Origin: AP-15 sp963814865
Lineage (GTDB): Bacteria > Pseudomonadota > Alphaproteobacteria > ATCC43930 > CGMCC-115725
DNA: 64,000 nt
Direction: 5' to 3'
NCBI GenBank assembly: GCA_963814865.1
Contig: CAWFEN010000009.1
Location: forward strand, 372,001-436,000
How positions within the stretch are numbered: the first letter of the stretch is position 1; the number at the start of each line of letters is the position of its first letter. This document shows, piece by piece, positions 25,011 to 34,596 of this stretch. The position numbers were made by a program, and so were the translations under genes. Below the pieces are notes generated by a model that ran no database searches, was not told the origin of the DNA, and worked only from the letters and a program-made list of their open reading frames with translations.

Positions 25011-26137
25011 ATGCCTGAAATCACCGCGATCACGATGCCCAAATGGGGCCTGACGATGACCGAGGGCAAAATCCTCGGCTGGCTCAAGCATGAGGGTGAT
25101 GCGGTTGCCGCCGGCGATGAATTGCTCGAAATCGAGACCACCAAGATCACCAACGTCATGGAGGCAGGCGAAACCGGCATGCTGCGCCGCATCGTCGCGC
25201 CGGCGGGCGCCAGCCTGGCGGTTGGTGGCCTGCTCGCGGTCCTCGCCCCGCCAGAGGTCGCCGCGGCGGCGATCGAAGCCTTTATCGCCGGGTTCGCGGC
25301 GCCGGAGATTGCCGGCGAGCATGCGGCCGAAGCCGACGCGCCGGCCCTGCGCGAGATCGAGATCGGGGGCCGGCGCCTGCGCTATCTCGAAATCGGCAGC
25401 GGCGACGGTCCGCCGGTGGTGCTGATCCACGGCTTTCGGCGGCGATCTCAACACCTGGATGTTCACGCAGCCCGTGCTGGCCGAAGGGCGGCGCGCCATC
25501 GCCCTGGATCTGCCGGGGCATGGCGGCTCGGTCAAGGCGGTAGGCGCCGGCGATCCTGAAACCCTGACCGATGCTGTCCAAGCCGCGCTCGCCGCGCTCG
25601 ACATCGGGCGGGCGCATTTCGTCGGGCATTCGATGGGCGGCGCGATCGCGGCACTCCTCGCGCTGCGCCGGCCCGAATGCGCGGCGAGTTCTGACCCTGA
25701 TCGCCTCGGCTGGCCTCGGCGCCGATATCAACGGCCGGTTCATCGACGGCTTTGTCGGCGCCGGCCGCCGCCGCGAGGCGGTCGAGGTGCTGAGCCAGCT
25801 GGTCGCCGACCCGGCGCTCGTCAGCCGCACCATGGTCGAGGATGTCCTGCGCTACAAACGGCTGGATGGCGTCACCGCGGCCCTGACCGCGATCGCCGCT
25901 TCTTGGTTTGCCGGCGGCCGCCAGTCGCTCGACCTGACCGCGCCGATCGCGTCGCTCGCGCTTCCGGTTCAGCTCATCTGGGGCCGCGAAGACCGCATCA
26001 TTCCGGCAGGCCACGCCGAGGCGCTCGCCACGCGCCGTCCCGTTCATATCCTCGATCGCGTCGGGCATCTTCCGCAGATGGAAAGGGCGGGTGACGTCAA
26101 TCGGCTGGTCGGCGCGTTCGTTGCCGCGTCGGAATAA
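25011..26137 (+). CDS. acoC: Lipoyl-domain alpha/beta hydrolase (AcoC-type E2), two frameshifts
   Basis: AcoC couples an N-terminal lipoyl domain (MPKWGLTMTEGKILGWLKHE, lipoyl Lys in EIETTKITNVMEA) to an alpha/beta-hydrolase domain, acting as the dihydrolipoyl transacetylase of acetoin dehydrogenase. The hydrolase begins PPVVLIHGF; the nucleophile elbow is FVGHSMGGAIAALLAL and the catalytic His lies in ILDRVGHLPQMERAGD. Two one-base insertions split it: one in a T run at 25434-25436 (TTTCGG for TTCGG) and one at 25678-25687. With both removed the protein is about 375 residues, the normal length. Confidence 0.85.
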
Positions 26138-26226
26138 CCTTTCCCCGGCCCAAAGAACGAGCAGTCGCGCGCGGTTTCGGGAAAATTTCGTCGATGCAAC
26201 GCGTGCCTGACACGCTGCTGGCGCGG

Positions 26227-26255
26227 TTGACCGACCGGCGAGGGGGCGGCATAGA
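26227..26255 (+). promoter_or_regulatory. Candidate promoter of the first MFS gene
   Basis: TTGACC (26227-26232) and CATAGA (26250-26255) are spaced by 17 bases, fitting a sigma-70-type promoter. A nearly identical arrangement with the shared GCGGTTGAC and GCGGCATA words lies before the second MFS gene, which suggests that the promoter was duplicated with the gene. Confidence 0.5.
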
Positions 26256-26311
26256 CCTCTGATCAGCGACGGCGCACCGACATCCGGATGCGCCGCCGAC
26301 AAGGAGGGGAA

Positions 26312-27733
26312 ATGCCCGGTCAGACTTCCGAAGACCTGTTGGCGCTGTTCGACAGCGCGCCGCTCAATCGCCGCTACTGGGTCAGTTTTGCCATATTGTC
26401 GGCGATCACCGTCCTCGAATTCTTCGATTTTTCGGTGGTGGCCTTCCTGCTGGCGGTGGTCGGGCCGCGCTGGCACCTGACCTATGGCCAGTCGGCGCTG
26501 ATCCTCTATAGCGGCGGCCTCGGGGCGATCGCCGGCGCGCTGATTTTCGGCAGCCTGTCGGATGCCTGGGGACGCAAGGCGCAGATGATCATCGGCACCT
26601 TCATCTGCGGCGCCGCAGCGGCGCTGATCGGCTTTGTGCCGGACGGCGCCTGGCAGCTCTTTGCGCTCTTACGCTTTGTCGTGGGCCTCGGTTTGACGGC
26701 GGCGGTGGTTCCGTGCCTGACCATCGTCGTCGAGCTGACGCCGACCCGCCATCGAACATTCGTCACCAGCTTCTATGTGGCGTTCGCGACCGCCGGCGGG
26801 CTGCTCTCCTCGATCACCTCGGCGGCGCTGCTCGCGGCGATCGGCTGGCGCGGCATGGCCATGCTCGGCATCCTGGTTGCGGTGGTGGGGGTGCTGGCAT
26901 GGCTGTTCGTGCCCGAATCGGTGCGCTGGCTCACCGCCAAAGGCCGCTTCGCCGAAGCCCGCAGCGAGGTCGCCAAACAGCTCGGCATCCCGCTCCGGTC
27001 GGTTCCGCTGCCGACGGCCCTTCCCGCCGCGGTGCCGCGCGGCCGGCTTTCGGAACTGCTGCAGCAGCCGCGGCACTTCTGGGAAACCTTGATGATCTGG
27101 GGCGGTGCGGCGACGGCGGCCTATGGCGTGTACCTGTGGGGGCCGACCGTGATCTCGCTGCTGCTGAAGGTGCCGGTGCCGCAGGCCGCCAAATATTTCA
27201 TCTGGGTCGCCGGTGCCGGGGTCGCTGGGAAAATTGTCGTCTCGTTTCTGGCGCCGCTGATCGGCCGGCGGCTCCTCGGCATCGTATGGGGCTTCGGCGG
27301 TGTCGCCGCCCTCGCTGCCGTGGGCTATTGCGGCAGCGCTCTTGTAAGCGGCGTGCCGCTGATCGTCGTGGCGCTGTGCGCGTCCACGTTTTGCATCGAC
27401 GGCAGCTTCTCGAACCTGGCGCCCTATACGGTCGAGAGCTACGGGGTGCGGCTGGGTGCGCGCTCTTCGGGCCTCGGCCAGACCGCAAACGGCGTCGGCA
27501 AGATCCTCGGACCGCTGAGCCTGGCGCTGATCGCCGGCACCAGCAACATCGTCTCGCCCAAGGCGACCGAGGGAGCCCTGATCCCGGCCTTTCTGTTCCT
27601 CGCCTTCGGCATGCTGCTCGTCGGGCTTTCCTTCGCGGTTCTCGGCCGCGAGACGCATGGCCGGCCGATGTCGCTCGGCGAGGACGAGCCGGCAGCGCCT
27701 CGGCCGGCCATGCTCGGCGCCGGGATCCGTTGA
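26312..27733 (+). CDS. MFS transporter, tandem paralogue 1
   Basis: A 12-helix major facilitator of the sugar-porter/aromatic-acid-symporter type, 473 residues. AAGGAGGGGAA precedes ATG 26312. Motif A is FGSLSDAWGRKAQMIIGT, and PESVRWLTAKGRFAEAR marks the end of the first half; SYGVRLGARSSGLGQTANGV and RETHGRPMSLGEDE are shared with its neighbours. It is highly similar to the next gene. It follows acoC, so uptake of a small organic substrate for that pathway is plausible but unproven. Confidence 0.85.
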   Translation: MPGQTSEDLLALFDSAPLNRRYWVSFAILSAITVLEFFDFSVVAFLLAVVGPRWHLTYGQSALILYSGGLGAIAGALIFGSLSDAWGRKAQMIIGTFICGAAAALIGFVPDGAWQLFALLRFVVGLGLTAAVVPCLTIVVELTPTRHRTFVTSFYVAFATAGGLLSSITSAALLAAIGWRGMAMLGILVAVVGVLAWLFVPESVRWLTAKGRFAEARSEVAKQLGIPLRSVPLPTALPAAVPRGRLSELLQQPRHFWETLMIWGGAATAAYGVYLWGPTVISLLLKVPVPQAAKYFIWVAGAGVAGKIVVSFLAPLIGRRLLGIVWGFGGVAALAAVGYCGSALVSGVPLIVVALCASTFCIDGSFSNLAPYTVESYGVRLGARSSGLGQTANGVGKILGPLSLALIAGTSNIVSPKATEGALIPAFLFLAFGMLLVGLSFAVLGRETHGRPMSLGEDEPAAPRPAMLGAGIR

Positions 27734-27773
27734 ACGGCGCTGACCGCCGGCGCTCCGGCGCGGCGAGACGCGG

Positions 27774-27801
27774 TTGACGGCGCGGAGGGGAGCGGCATAA
27801 A
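27774..27801 (+). promoter_or_regulatory. Candidate promoter of the second MFS gene
   Basis: TTGACG (27774-27779) and CATAAA (27796-27801) with a 16-base spacer. The surrounding words match those before the first MFS gene. Confidence 0.5.
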
Positions 27802-27855
27802 TCTCGACGTGGAGACGGCGAACCGAGAATCGGATTTGCCGCGATGGGAGGGAAA

Positions 27856-29283
27856 ATGCCGGGCCAGACTTCCGAAGACCTGCTGGCGCTGTACGACAGC
27901 GCACCGCTCAACGCCCGCTACTGGGGGACGTTCATCCTCATGTCGGCGGTCTTCGTGTTCGATTTCTTCGATTTCCTGGTGGTCGGCTACCTGCTGGCCG
28001 CGGTCGCCCGCGAGTGGCATCTGACCTACGGCAAATCGGCGGTGATCCTGTACAGCGGCGGCGTCGGCGCGATCATCGGCGCACTGGTCTTCGGCGCCTT
28101 TTCCGACGCCTGGGGACGCAAGCAGCAGATGGTCATCGGCACCTTCATCTGTGCCGTCAGCTCGGGGCTGATCGCGTTTATCCCCGAGGGTGCATGGTGG
28201 CTCTTCGCGATCTTGCGCTTTTTCGTCGGCGTCGGCCTGACGGCGGCGGTGACACCCTCCCTGACCGTCGTCGTCGAGCTGACCCCGACCCGGCACCGCA
28301 CCTTCGCAACCAGCTTTTATGTGGTGTTCGCCTCTGCCGGCGGCTTTCTCGCGCCGGCGGTCTCGGCGGCGATCATGGGGCCCTACGGCTGGCGCCGGGT
28401 CGCGCTGCTCGGCTTCGTCGCGGCGATCATCGGCATATTGGTCTGGCTGTTCACGCCCGAATCGGTCCGTTGGCTCGCCGCCAAGGGCCGGTTTGCCGAA
28501 GCGCGCGCCGGGGTCGCCAAGCAGCTCGGCCTGCCGCTGCAGCGAGTACCGCTGCCGACCACCCCTCCCAAGACCGTTCCGCGCGGCAACCTGCTCGACC
28601 TCCTGTCCCAGCCTCGAATGTTCTGGGAGACGATCCTGATCTGGGGAGGCTCGTCCACGGCGGGCTACGGCGTCTACCTATGGGGGCCGACGATCGTCGC
28701 GCTGCTGCTCAAGGTGCCGGTCCCCGAGGCCGCCAAATACTTTGTCTTCGTTGCGGGTGCGGGGGTCACCGGCAAGATCGTCGTGACCTTCCTCGCGCCG
28801 CTGATCGGCCGGCGCCTGCTGGGCGTGCTTTGGGGCTTTGGCGGCGTGATCGCGCTCGCCGCCGCCGGCTATTACAACGGCGTCCTGGTCAACGGCCTGC
28901 CGCTGCTGGTGATCCTGCTGATGTGCTCGACCTTCTGCATCGAGGGCGGCTTCTCGAATCTGGCGCCCTACACGGTCGAAAGCTACGGCGTGAGCCTCGG
29001 CGCACGCTCCTCGGGCCTGGGCCAGACGGCGAACGGCGTCGGCAAGATCATCGGGCCGTTGAGCCTCGCGCTGATCGCCGGCACCAGCCATCTCGTCTCG
29101 GCGCAACAGACCGAGGCGGCGGTGCTCCCCGCCTTCCTCTTCCTCGCCTTCTGCATGGCGCTGGTCGGATTGTCGTTCCTGATCCTCGGCGTCGAGACGC
29201 ATGGCCGGGCCATGGCGCTGGGCACCGACGAGGCGCCGCAGCAACGGCCGCGATCCGGAGTATTGGGGAGAGAAGCGCACTGA
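27856..29283 (+). CDS. MFS transporter, tandem paralogue 2
   Basis: A 475-residue major facilitator starting PGQTSEDLLALYDSAPLN, almost the same opening as paralogue 1. ATG 27856 is behind GGGAGGG. Motif A is FGAFSDAWGRKQQMVIGT, and long stretches such as GARSSGLGQTANGVGKI and FCIEGGFSNLAPYTVESYGV align with the first copy. The likeness extends through the entire protein and into the upstream region, indicating tandem gene duplication. Substrate unknown. Confidence 0.85.
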   Translation: MPGQTSEDLLALYDSAPLNARYWGTFILMSAVFVFDFFDFLVVGYLLAAVAREWHLTYGKSAVILYSGGVGAIIGALVFGAFSDAWGRKQQMVIGTFICAVSSGLIAFIPEGAWWLFAILRFFVGVGLTAAVTPSLTVVVELTPTRHRTFATSFYVVFASAGGFLAPAVSAAIMGPYGWRRVALLGFVAAIIGILVWLFTPESVRWLAAKGRFAEARAGVAKQLGLPLQRVPLPTTPPKTVPRGNLLDLLSQPRMFWETILIWGGSSTAGYGVYLWGPTIVALLLKVPVPEAAKYFVFVAGAGVTGKIVVTFLAPLIGRRLLGVLWGFGGVIALAAAGYYNGVLVNGLPLLVILLMCSTFCIEGGFSNLAPYTVESYGVSLGARSSGLGQTANGVGKIIGPLSLALIAGTSHLVSAQQTEAAVLPAFLFLAFCMALVGLSFLILGVETHGRAMALGTDEAPQQRPRSGVLGREAH

Positions 29284-29318
29284 TCGCGCTGCTGCGGAGC
29301 GTCCCATTGCCTGACCCG

Positions 29319-30710
29319 ATGATCGGCCCTGGTACGGCACCGCAAGACCTGCTGGCGCTGTTCGATCGCGCCCCGCTCAATGGCCGCTACTGGGCGAGCT
29401 ACATCCTGCTCGCCGGCGTCTATATTCTCGATTTCTTTGATTTCTTTCTGATCGCCTTCATCATGGCCGTGATCGGCCCGAGCTGGCATCTGACCTTCGG
29501 CCAGGCGGCATTTATTCTTTATGGCAGCGGGATCGGTGCGATTCTCGGTGCGTTGGTCTGGGGGGCGCTCGCCGATGCATTCGGGCGCAAGACGCAGGTC
29601 GTCACCGGCACGATCATCTGCGGAATCGCCGGCGGGCTCATCGCGTTTGTGCCGAACGGCGCGTATGTGCCGCTGGCGATCTTGCGCATTCTCGTCGGGT
29701 TCGGGCTCGCCGCCGCTGTCACGCCGGCGCTGACCATCGTCGTCGAGCAGACGCCGACGCGCTGGCGCAGCGGGCTGACGAGCCTGTTCGTCGCCGCGGC
29801 GAGCGTCGGGCTGCTGCTGGCCTCCTTTACCTCGCATGCGCTTCTTCCCGTTCTGGGCTGGCGCGGTGTCGCGATGCTGGGCGCGCTGCCGATCCTGATC
29901 GGCTTGCTGGCGTGGGCCTTCCTTCCGGAATCGGTGCGCTGGCTGGCGGCCAAAGGCCGTTCCGAAGACGCCCGGGCGGCGGTCGCCCGATATTTCAGGA
30001 CTGCGCTCGAGCACGTTCCGCCGCCGGCGAGGCCCGCTGTCGAGCCGCGCGCGAGTCTCGCGGAACTCTACGCCAATCCGCGGCTGTTCTGGCAGACTGT
30101 GCTGCTCTGGGGCGGCTCAACGACCGCGGCCGCCGGGGCCTTGCTGTGGGGGCCGACCATTATCGCGCTTGCCCTGCATATTCCGGTACCGCAGGCTGCG
30201 CAGTATTATGTTTATGTTACCGGCTCCGCGTTAATCGGCAGGCTGCTCGCCGCCCTGCTCGTCCAGAAACTGGGACGGCGGCGCCTCGGTGTAATCTGCG
30301 GCTTTGCGGCGACGATATTCCTCATCCTTGCAGGCTATTTCAGTGCAGTCCTGATCAGTGGATTCCCGCTTTTCATAATCCTGGTCGCCGCTTCTTCGTT
30401 CTTTGTCGACGCTAGCCTCAGCAACCTTTCTCCGTACTCGATCGAGCAATACGGCGTGACCATGGGCGCCCGCTCTTCCGGGCTTGGCCACGCGGCGGCC
30501 GGCATCGGCAAGATCCTCGGTCCGCTCGCCCTCGCCCTGATCGCCGGCACGGGCAATATCGTCTCGCCCCATGCGACACGCGAAGCGGTGTTCCCGGCCT
30601 TCCTGTTCCTGGCGTTCTGCATGCTGCTGGTCGGGCTGGCCTTCCTGTATCTCGGACGCGAGACGCATGGCCGTGCGATATCACTGGGCGTCGAAGCCGA
30701 GGCGGATTGA
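29319..30710 (+). CDS. MFS transporter, tandem paralogue 3 (divergent)
   Basis: A 463-residue major facilitator in the same family but more diverged than copies 1 and 2. It begins near APQDLLALFDRAPLNGRYWA and keeps WGALADAFGRKTQVVTGT, PESVRWLAAKGRSEDARAA, GARSSGLGHAAAGIGKILG and RETHGRAISLG. ATG 29319 lies 35 bases after paralogue 2 and has no obvious promoter of its own, so it is probably co-transcribed. A TTG twelve bases upstream is an alternative start. Confidence 0.83.
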   Translation: MIGPGTAPQDLLALFDRAPLNGRYWASYILLAGVYILDFFDFFLIAFIMAVIGPSWHLTFGQAAFILYGSGIGAILGALVWGALADAFGRKTQVVTGTIICGIAGGLIAFVPNGAYVPLAILRILVGFGLAAAVTPALTIVVEQTPTRWRSGLTSLFVAAASVGLLLASFTSHALLPVLGWRGVAMLGALPILIGLLAWAFLPESVRWLAAKGRSEDARAAVARYFRTALEHVPPPARPAVEPRASLAELYANPRLFWQTVLLWGGSTTAAAGALLWGPTIIALALHIPVPQAAQYYVYVTGSALIGRLLAALLVQKLGRRRLGVICGFAATIFLILAGYFSAVLISGFPLFIILVAASSFFVDASLSNLSPYSIEQYGVTMGARSSGLGHAAAGIGKILGPLALALIAGTGNIVSPHATREAVFPAFLFLAFCMLLVGLAFLYLGRETHGRAISLGVEAEAD

Positions 30711-30728
30711 GGGGCCTCTGGAGGCCTC

Positions 30729-30797
30729 GCGGTAGACGCCGATGCAGCGGGCATTCTTGGCCCAGTAGAACAGCGGGTCCCCGCCGCTCGCCGTGCC
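30729..30797 (-). pseudogene. Remnant of a NUDIX gene 3' end
   Basis: These 69 bases match 33866-33934, the 3' end of the intact NUDIX gene, at 64 positions. On the minus strand they read GTASGGDPLFYWAKNARCIG against GTASGGAPLFYWAKNARRIG in the intact gene. Only about 30 codons remain. The repeat-protein gene lies between the two copies, which have the same orientation. Confidence 0.75.
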
Positions 30798-30821
30798 ATC
30801 GCGTGCTCGAACATCCGAGGC

Positions 30822-30850
30822 TTGCGTCGATTGAAGAAATCTGGTATAAA
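30822..30850 (+). promoter_or_regulatory. Candidate promoter of the repeat-protein gene
   Basis: TTGCGT (30822-30827) and TATAAA (30845-30850) with a 17-base spacer, in an A/T-rich patch (to about 30880) that stands out from the surrounding high-GC DNA. Confidence 0.4.
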
Positions 30851-30973
30851 AATAGTAATTAATAGTTGCTAATTCTTAACGCTTGCGCTGAACGGACTCG
30901 CAAGCGGCAGGTTGGGCATCCTGGGCCGAAGCGGGCCGCCACCTTCCCGGACAGCGCTCACAGGGAGATCGCC

Positions 30974-33718
30974 GTGGCCGGAACCATCATCAACGGCTCG
31001 CATCTCACCGGCATCGTCCTCAACACGCCGGCCACCGAGAACCCGGCGACGATCGCCGCCACCGGCTACATCACCAACACGACGACGGCCTATGACGGCG
31101 ACGCCGTCTTCGGCCTCGCCGGCACCCCCTGGCGGGTCACCAACCTCGGCACTGTCAACGCCACGGGCACTGGCAGTGCCGGCGTCTTTCTTAGCTCCGG
31201 CGGCAGCGTAACCAACGGATCGAGCAGCAGCACCGCGGCGCTGATCGAGGGAGCCGGCAGCGGCGTTGTGGTGAGCGGCGCCGCCGGCACGGTGACTAAT
31301 TTCGGCACGATCGAGGGCACCGGCACCACCTCTGACGGCGTCGTCCTCGGTGCCGGCGGCAGCGTCACCAACGGGGCGAGCGGCGCCCCGGGCGGGCTGG
31401 TCGACGGTTCCTTTCTTGGCGTCGTGATCTCTGGGAGCCCGGGGACGGTGGTGAATTTCGGCACGATTGCGGCCGAAATCTCCGGTTTGGGGGTCTTCCT
31501 CGAGGCCAGCGGCAACGTCACCAACGGCGCGAGCACCGCGACAGCGGCGTTGATCTCCGCCCCCGGTGGAACCGCGGTCAATCTCGGCACCGGCACGCTG
31601 ACGAATTTCGGAACGATCCAAAGCGGCGGTGAGAACAGCTTCGGCGTCACCGGCGCCCGCGTGGCGCTGACGAATTTCGGGACGATCCTAAGCACTGGTG
31701 ACAACGGCTTCGGCGTCTTTGTCGGCAATGGCGGCAGCCTCTACAACACCGGGCTGATCTCGGCTTATCACGTCGGCGCCGCCGGCTTCACCGCGGACGG
31801 GCCCGGCACCGTCGTTAATCTCGGCACGATTTCAGAGCACGCAGACGGCAACGCCGACCGGAGCTATCGGCGACGGCGTCTTGCTGCAATCGGGCGGCAC
31901 CGTCACAAACGGCAGCACCACACATCGCAATGCGGTAATCTCCGCTGTCGACGGCAGCGCGTTCTCGATCGGCGGCACCGCCGGCGGCGTTGGCACCGTG
32001 ACCAATTTCGGCACCATTGAGACTACCGGAGTGTCCCTCGTACCGCTCGGGCCGGCGATCTATCTCGGCGGCGGCGGGACGATAACGAATTACGGTTTAA
32101 TCGAAGGTGCGGTGCCGTCGACCGGCGGCACCCAAGGGGTGATCACCACCCATCATGATCTGGCGACGATCCGCAATTTCGGCACGATCGCGTCCACCAA
32201 CGGCAATGACGCGATCCATATCGATCATGGCGGCACGGTCATCAATGGTTCGACCAGCGACACCAGCGCCCTGATCAGCGGCTTGAACTCCGGCATCGTT
32301 GGCGGCAACAACCCGAGCACCCACGTCGCCTACGGCGCCGGGGCCAGCGGAACGGTCCTCAACTATGGGACGATTTCAGAGCACCGGAACGGGTTCGGTG
32401 ATAAGCTTTTCGTCCGGAGGAGCGGTCACCAATCACGGACTGATCGAGGGCGGTGGCGTCTATCTCAGCGGCGGCGGCGTCATTACCAATGGCGCAAGCG
32501 ACGCTACCACCGCCGTGATCATCAGCAGCACGTCTATTGCCGTCAACATTAAGGGCGCTACCGGCAGGATCACCAATTTTGGGACGATTCAGAACTCCGG
32601 CACGCACTCTGCGATTTACCTGGGCGCGAGCGGCAGCGTCATGAACGGATCGAGCGGTTCGACGGCGGCGCTGCTCAAGGGCGGGGCGGACGGGGTTCAC
32701 GTTGGCGGCAGCACCGCCACGGTGACCAATTTCGGCACGGTCGACGGCGTCTCCGGCAACGGGATTGCTCTCGACGCCGGGGGGACCATCACCAATCGCG
32801 GGCTGATCGAGGGCGGCGCCGACGGCATCTACTGGGGCGACGGCGTCCGCCGGGCATATCGTCAATTCCGGGACCGTCAGGGGCAAGGTCGGCCTCGGCA
32901 TCGCCGCCGGCGACACGGCCGGCAATGCCTTGACCAATGCCGGGCCGGATCATCGGCAGCGGCGGGATTGCGGTGCAGTTCGGCGCCGGCAATGACGTGC
33001 TGACGGTCGATGCGGGGGCCGTCTTCAAGGGCGCGGTCGAGGGCGGCGGCGGGACCAACAAGCTCGTCGAGGGCGCGCCCGGCACGCTCGACCGTGACCG
33101 GGTTCAGCGGCTTCGAGACGATCGTGCTGGCCGATGGCGGCAGCGACACGCTGACCCTGAAGAGCGCGAATTTCGGCGGCGTGACCGGGGACACGATCAC
33201 GGTCGAGGACGGCAACATGGGCAATACCGTCAGCGCGGCACGGGGAGGCGGCGGGCGACCGGATCGTCGTCCATGCCGGCGCCGGCCTCGACGCGCTGAC
33301 CGGCGGGCCCGGCAACGATGTGTTCTATGCCGGCGGCGACACCACGATGACCGGCAAGGGCGGCACCAACGAGTTCATCTTCACCGCGCCGGGCGGCAAC
33401 ACGATCGAGGATTTCCACAAATCATCGACCAACCGGCTGGTGTTCAGCAATTCCGGCTTCGACCTCGGCCTCGGCGGCGGCACCGCGACGCCAAAGCGAT
33501 TCACCGCGGCCGAGGCGGCGGCCCTGTTCACCGCCAACCCGACCGGGACCTTTGCCGATACCAGCCAGCGCCTCGCCTACGACACCACCAGCCACGAGCT
33601 GTTTTCCAGCAGCGACGGCAGCGGCAGCACGCCGCACCTCGTCGCCACCTTGTCGGATCACGCCGCGATCAGCACCAGCCAGCTCTTCTACATCAGCGGC
33701 GCTGGCGGCTCCGGCTGA
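30974..33718 (+). CDS. RTX-like secreted beta-helix repeat protein, multiple frameshifts
   Basis: A repetitive protein of about 910 residues once frames are joined. GTG 30974 follows AGGGAG by six bases. At least fifteen imperfect modules of the type GGxVTNGSxxxTAALI followed by TVTNFGTI predict a right-handed beta-helix. The C-terminal 230 residues contain AGLDALTGGPGNDVFYAGGD and ENFIFTAPGGNTIEDFH-like segments (FIFTAPGGNTIEDF, NRLVFSNSGFD), a hemolysin-type calcium-binding pattern used by type I secretion. No N-terminal signal peptide is seen, as expected. One-base insertions lie near 31830, 32374, 32850, 32943, 33090 and 33243. No secretion ABC transporter is nearby. It may be error-ridden or a decaying gene. 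Confidence 0.7.
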
Positions 33719-33850
33719 GCCGGGTTCAATCGGTTGATTGATCCATACAACCGCGCATCGACAATTTTCCTTTCTCCCGGGCAGAGAGGAAAGCAGGCCG
33801 GTATCTCTGGGAGATGTCGGGTCCTTGCCAACGTGGTGCCGGGACAAGGG

Positions 33851-34549
33851 TCAGCGCGCGTCTTCGCGGCAGATGCCGATGCGGCGGGCGTTCTTGGCCC
33901 AGTAGAACAGCGGGGCCCCGCCGCTCGCCGTGCCGCTGCGCAGCGCGAGCGCGCGGGCGAGCATGAAACGCGTCACGTCGCGGAACCCTTCGAGCAAGCC
34001 GCGCTCGATCCTATGCCAGCCGGCATCTTCGAGCTCGGGGCTCGCCGCCGGCTCGCCGCGGACACTGCTGCCGTCGGCGAGAAAAAAGCGGGTATTGAAC
34101 CGGCGGGTCGAATGCGACGGCGTGATCGCCCGGCCGACATAGGTCAGGAGATCCATCGCTGCGACCAGCCCGCGCTCGCGATAGGCCCGTTCGATCGGCG
34201 CCGCTGCCGGCCCGTTCGGCGGTGCGGCCGGAGGTGCGCCGGCCGGACGGCCGAGCAGCACCCCGACCTCCTCCCAGGTCTCGCGCAGGGCGGCCCGGGC
34301 GGCCCGGGCGAGCTTCGGCGGCAGCGCTTCGGCGCCGCTCTCGACCTGCCAGGCGATCCGGTCCGGCGGATCGATGGCGCCGCCGGGAAAAACATAGACA
34401 CCGGGCATGAAGCGCGCCGAAAGCGGGCGGCGGCCGACCAGGACCTCGAGCGCCGCGCCGTCGCCGCGCAGCAGGATCAGCGAAGCGGCATCGCGCGGGC
34501 GCACGAGCGGGTTGCGCGCGCGGCTCGCCGCGCCGGATGCATCGTTCAT
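33851..34549 (-). CDS. NUDIX hydrolase (NUDT19-like)
   Basis: A 232-residue NUDIX protein. The box is AALRETWEEVGVLLG (RExxEExG) after FMPGVYVFPGGAIDPPD, with LEVLVGRRPLSARFMP in front, a layout seen in NUDT19/RP2p-type CoA or nucleotide-diphosphate hydrolases. The C terminus YWAKNARRIGICREDAR ends at 33851. ATG 34549 is the first Met with family character; the longer open frame upstream overlaps other genes and was rejected. Its 3' end is duplicated at 30729-30797. Confidence 0.82.
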   Translation of the reverse strand: MNDASGAASRARNPLVRPRDAASLILLRGDGAALEVLVGRRPLSARFMPGVYVFPGGAIDPPDRIAWQVESGAEALPPKLARAARAALRETWEEVGVLLGRPAGAPPAAPPNGPAAAPIERAYRERGLVAAMDLLTYVGRAITPSHSTRRFNTRFFLADGSSVRGEPAASPELEDAGWHRIERGLLEGFRDVTRFMLARALALRSGTASGGAPLFYWAKNARRIGICREDAR

Positions 34550-34596
34550 GCACGCACTATGCGCGATCCGGGAGCGCCGGCTCCAGCGGCCCGCTT

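Noticed and set aside
28014..29318. A longer N-terminal extension of the third MFS protein
   Set aside because: The frame runs out of register through the second MFS gene; the family start is at 29319.
30869..31728. Antisense open frames opposite the RTX-like gene
   Set aside because: The repetitive, GC-rich pattern creates open antisense frames; they are Asp/Arg/Gly-rich with no motifs.
30866..33718. CRISPR array or tandem DNA repeat in the RTX-like gene
   Set aside because: The units vary in length and sequence and encode protein modules; no identical repeats with uniform spacers.
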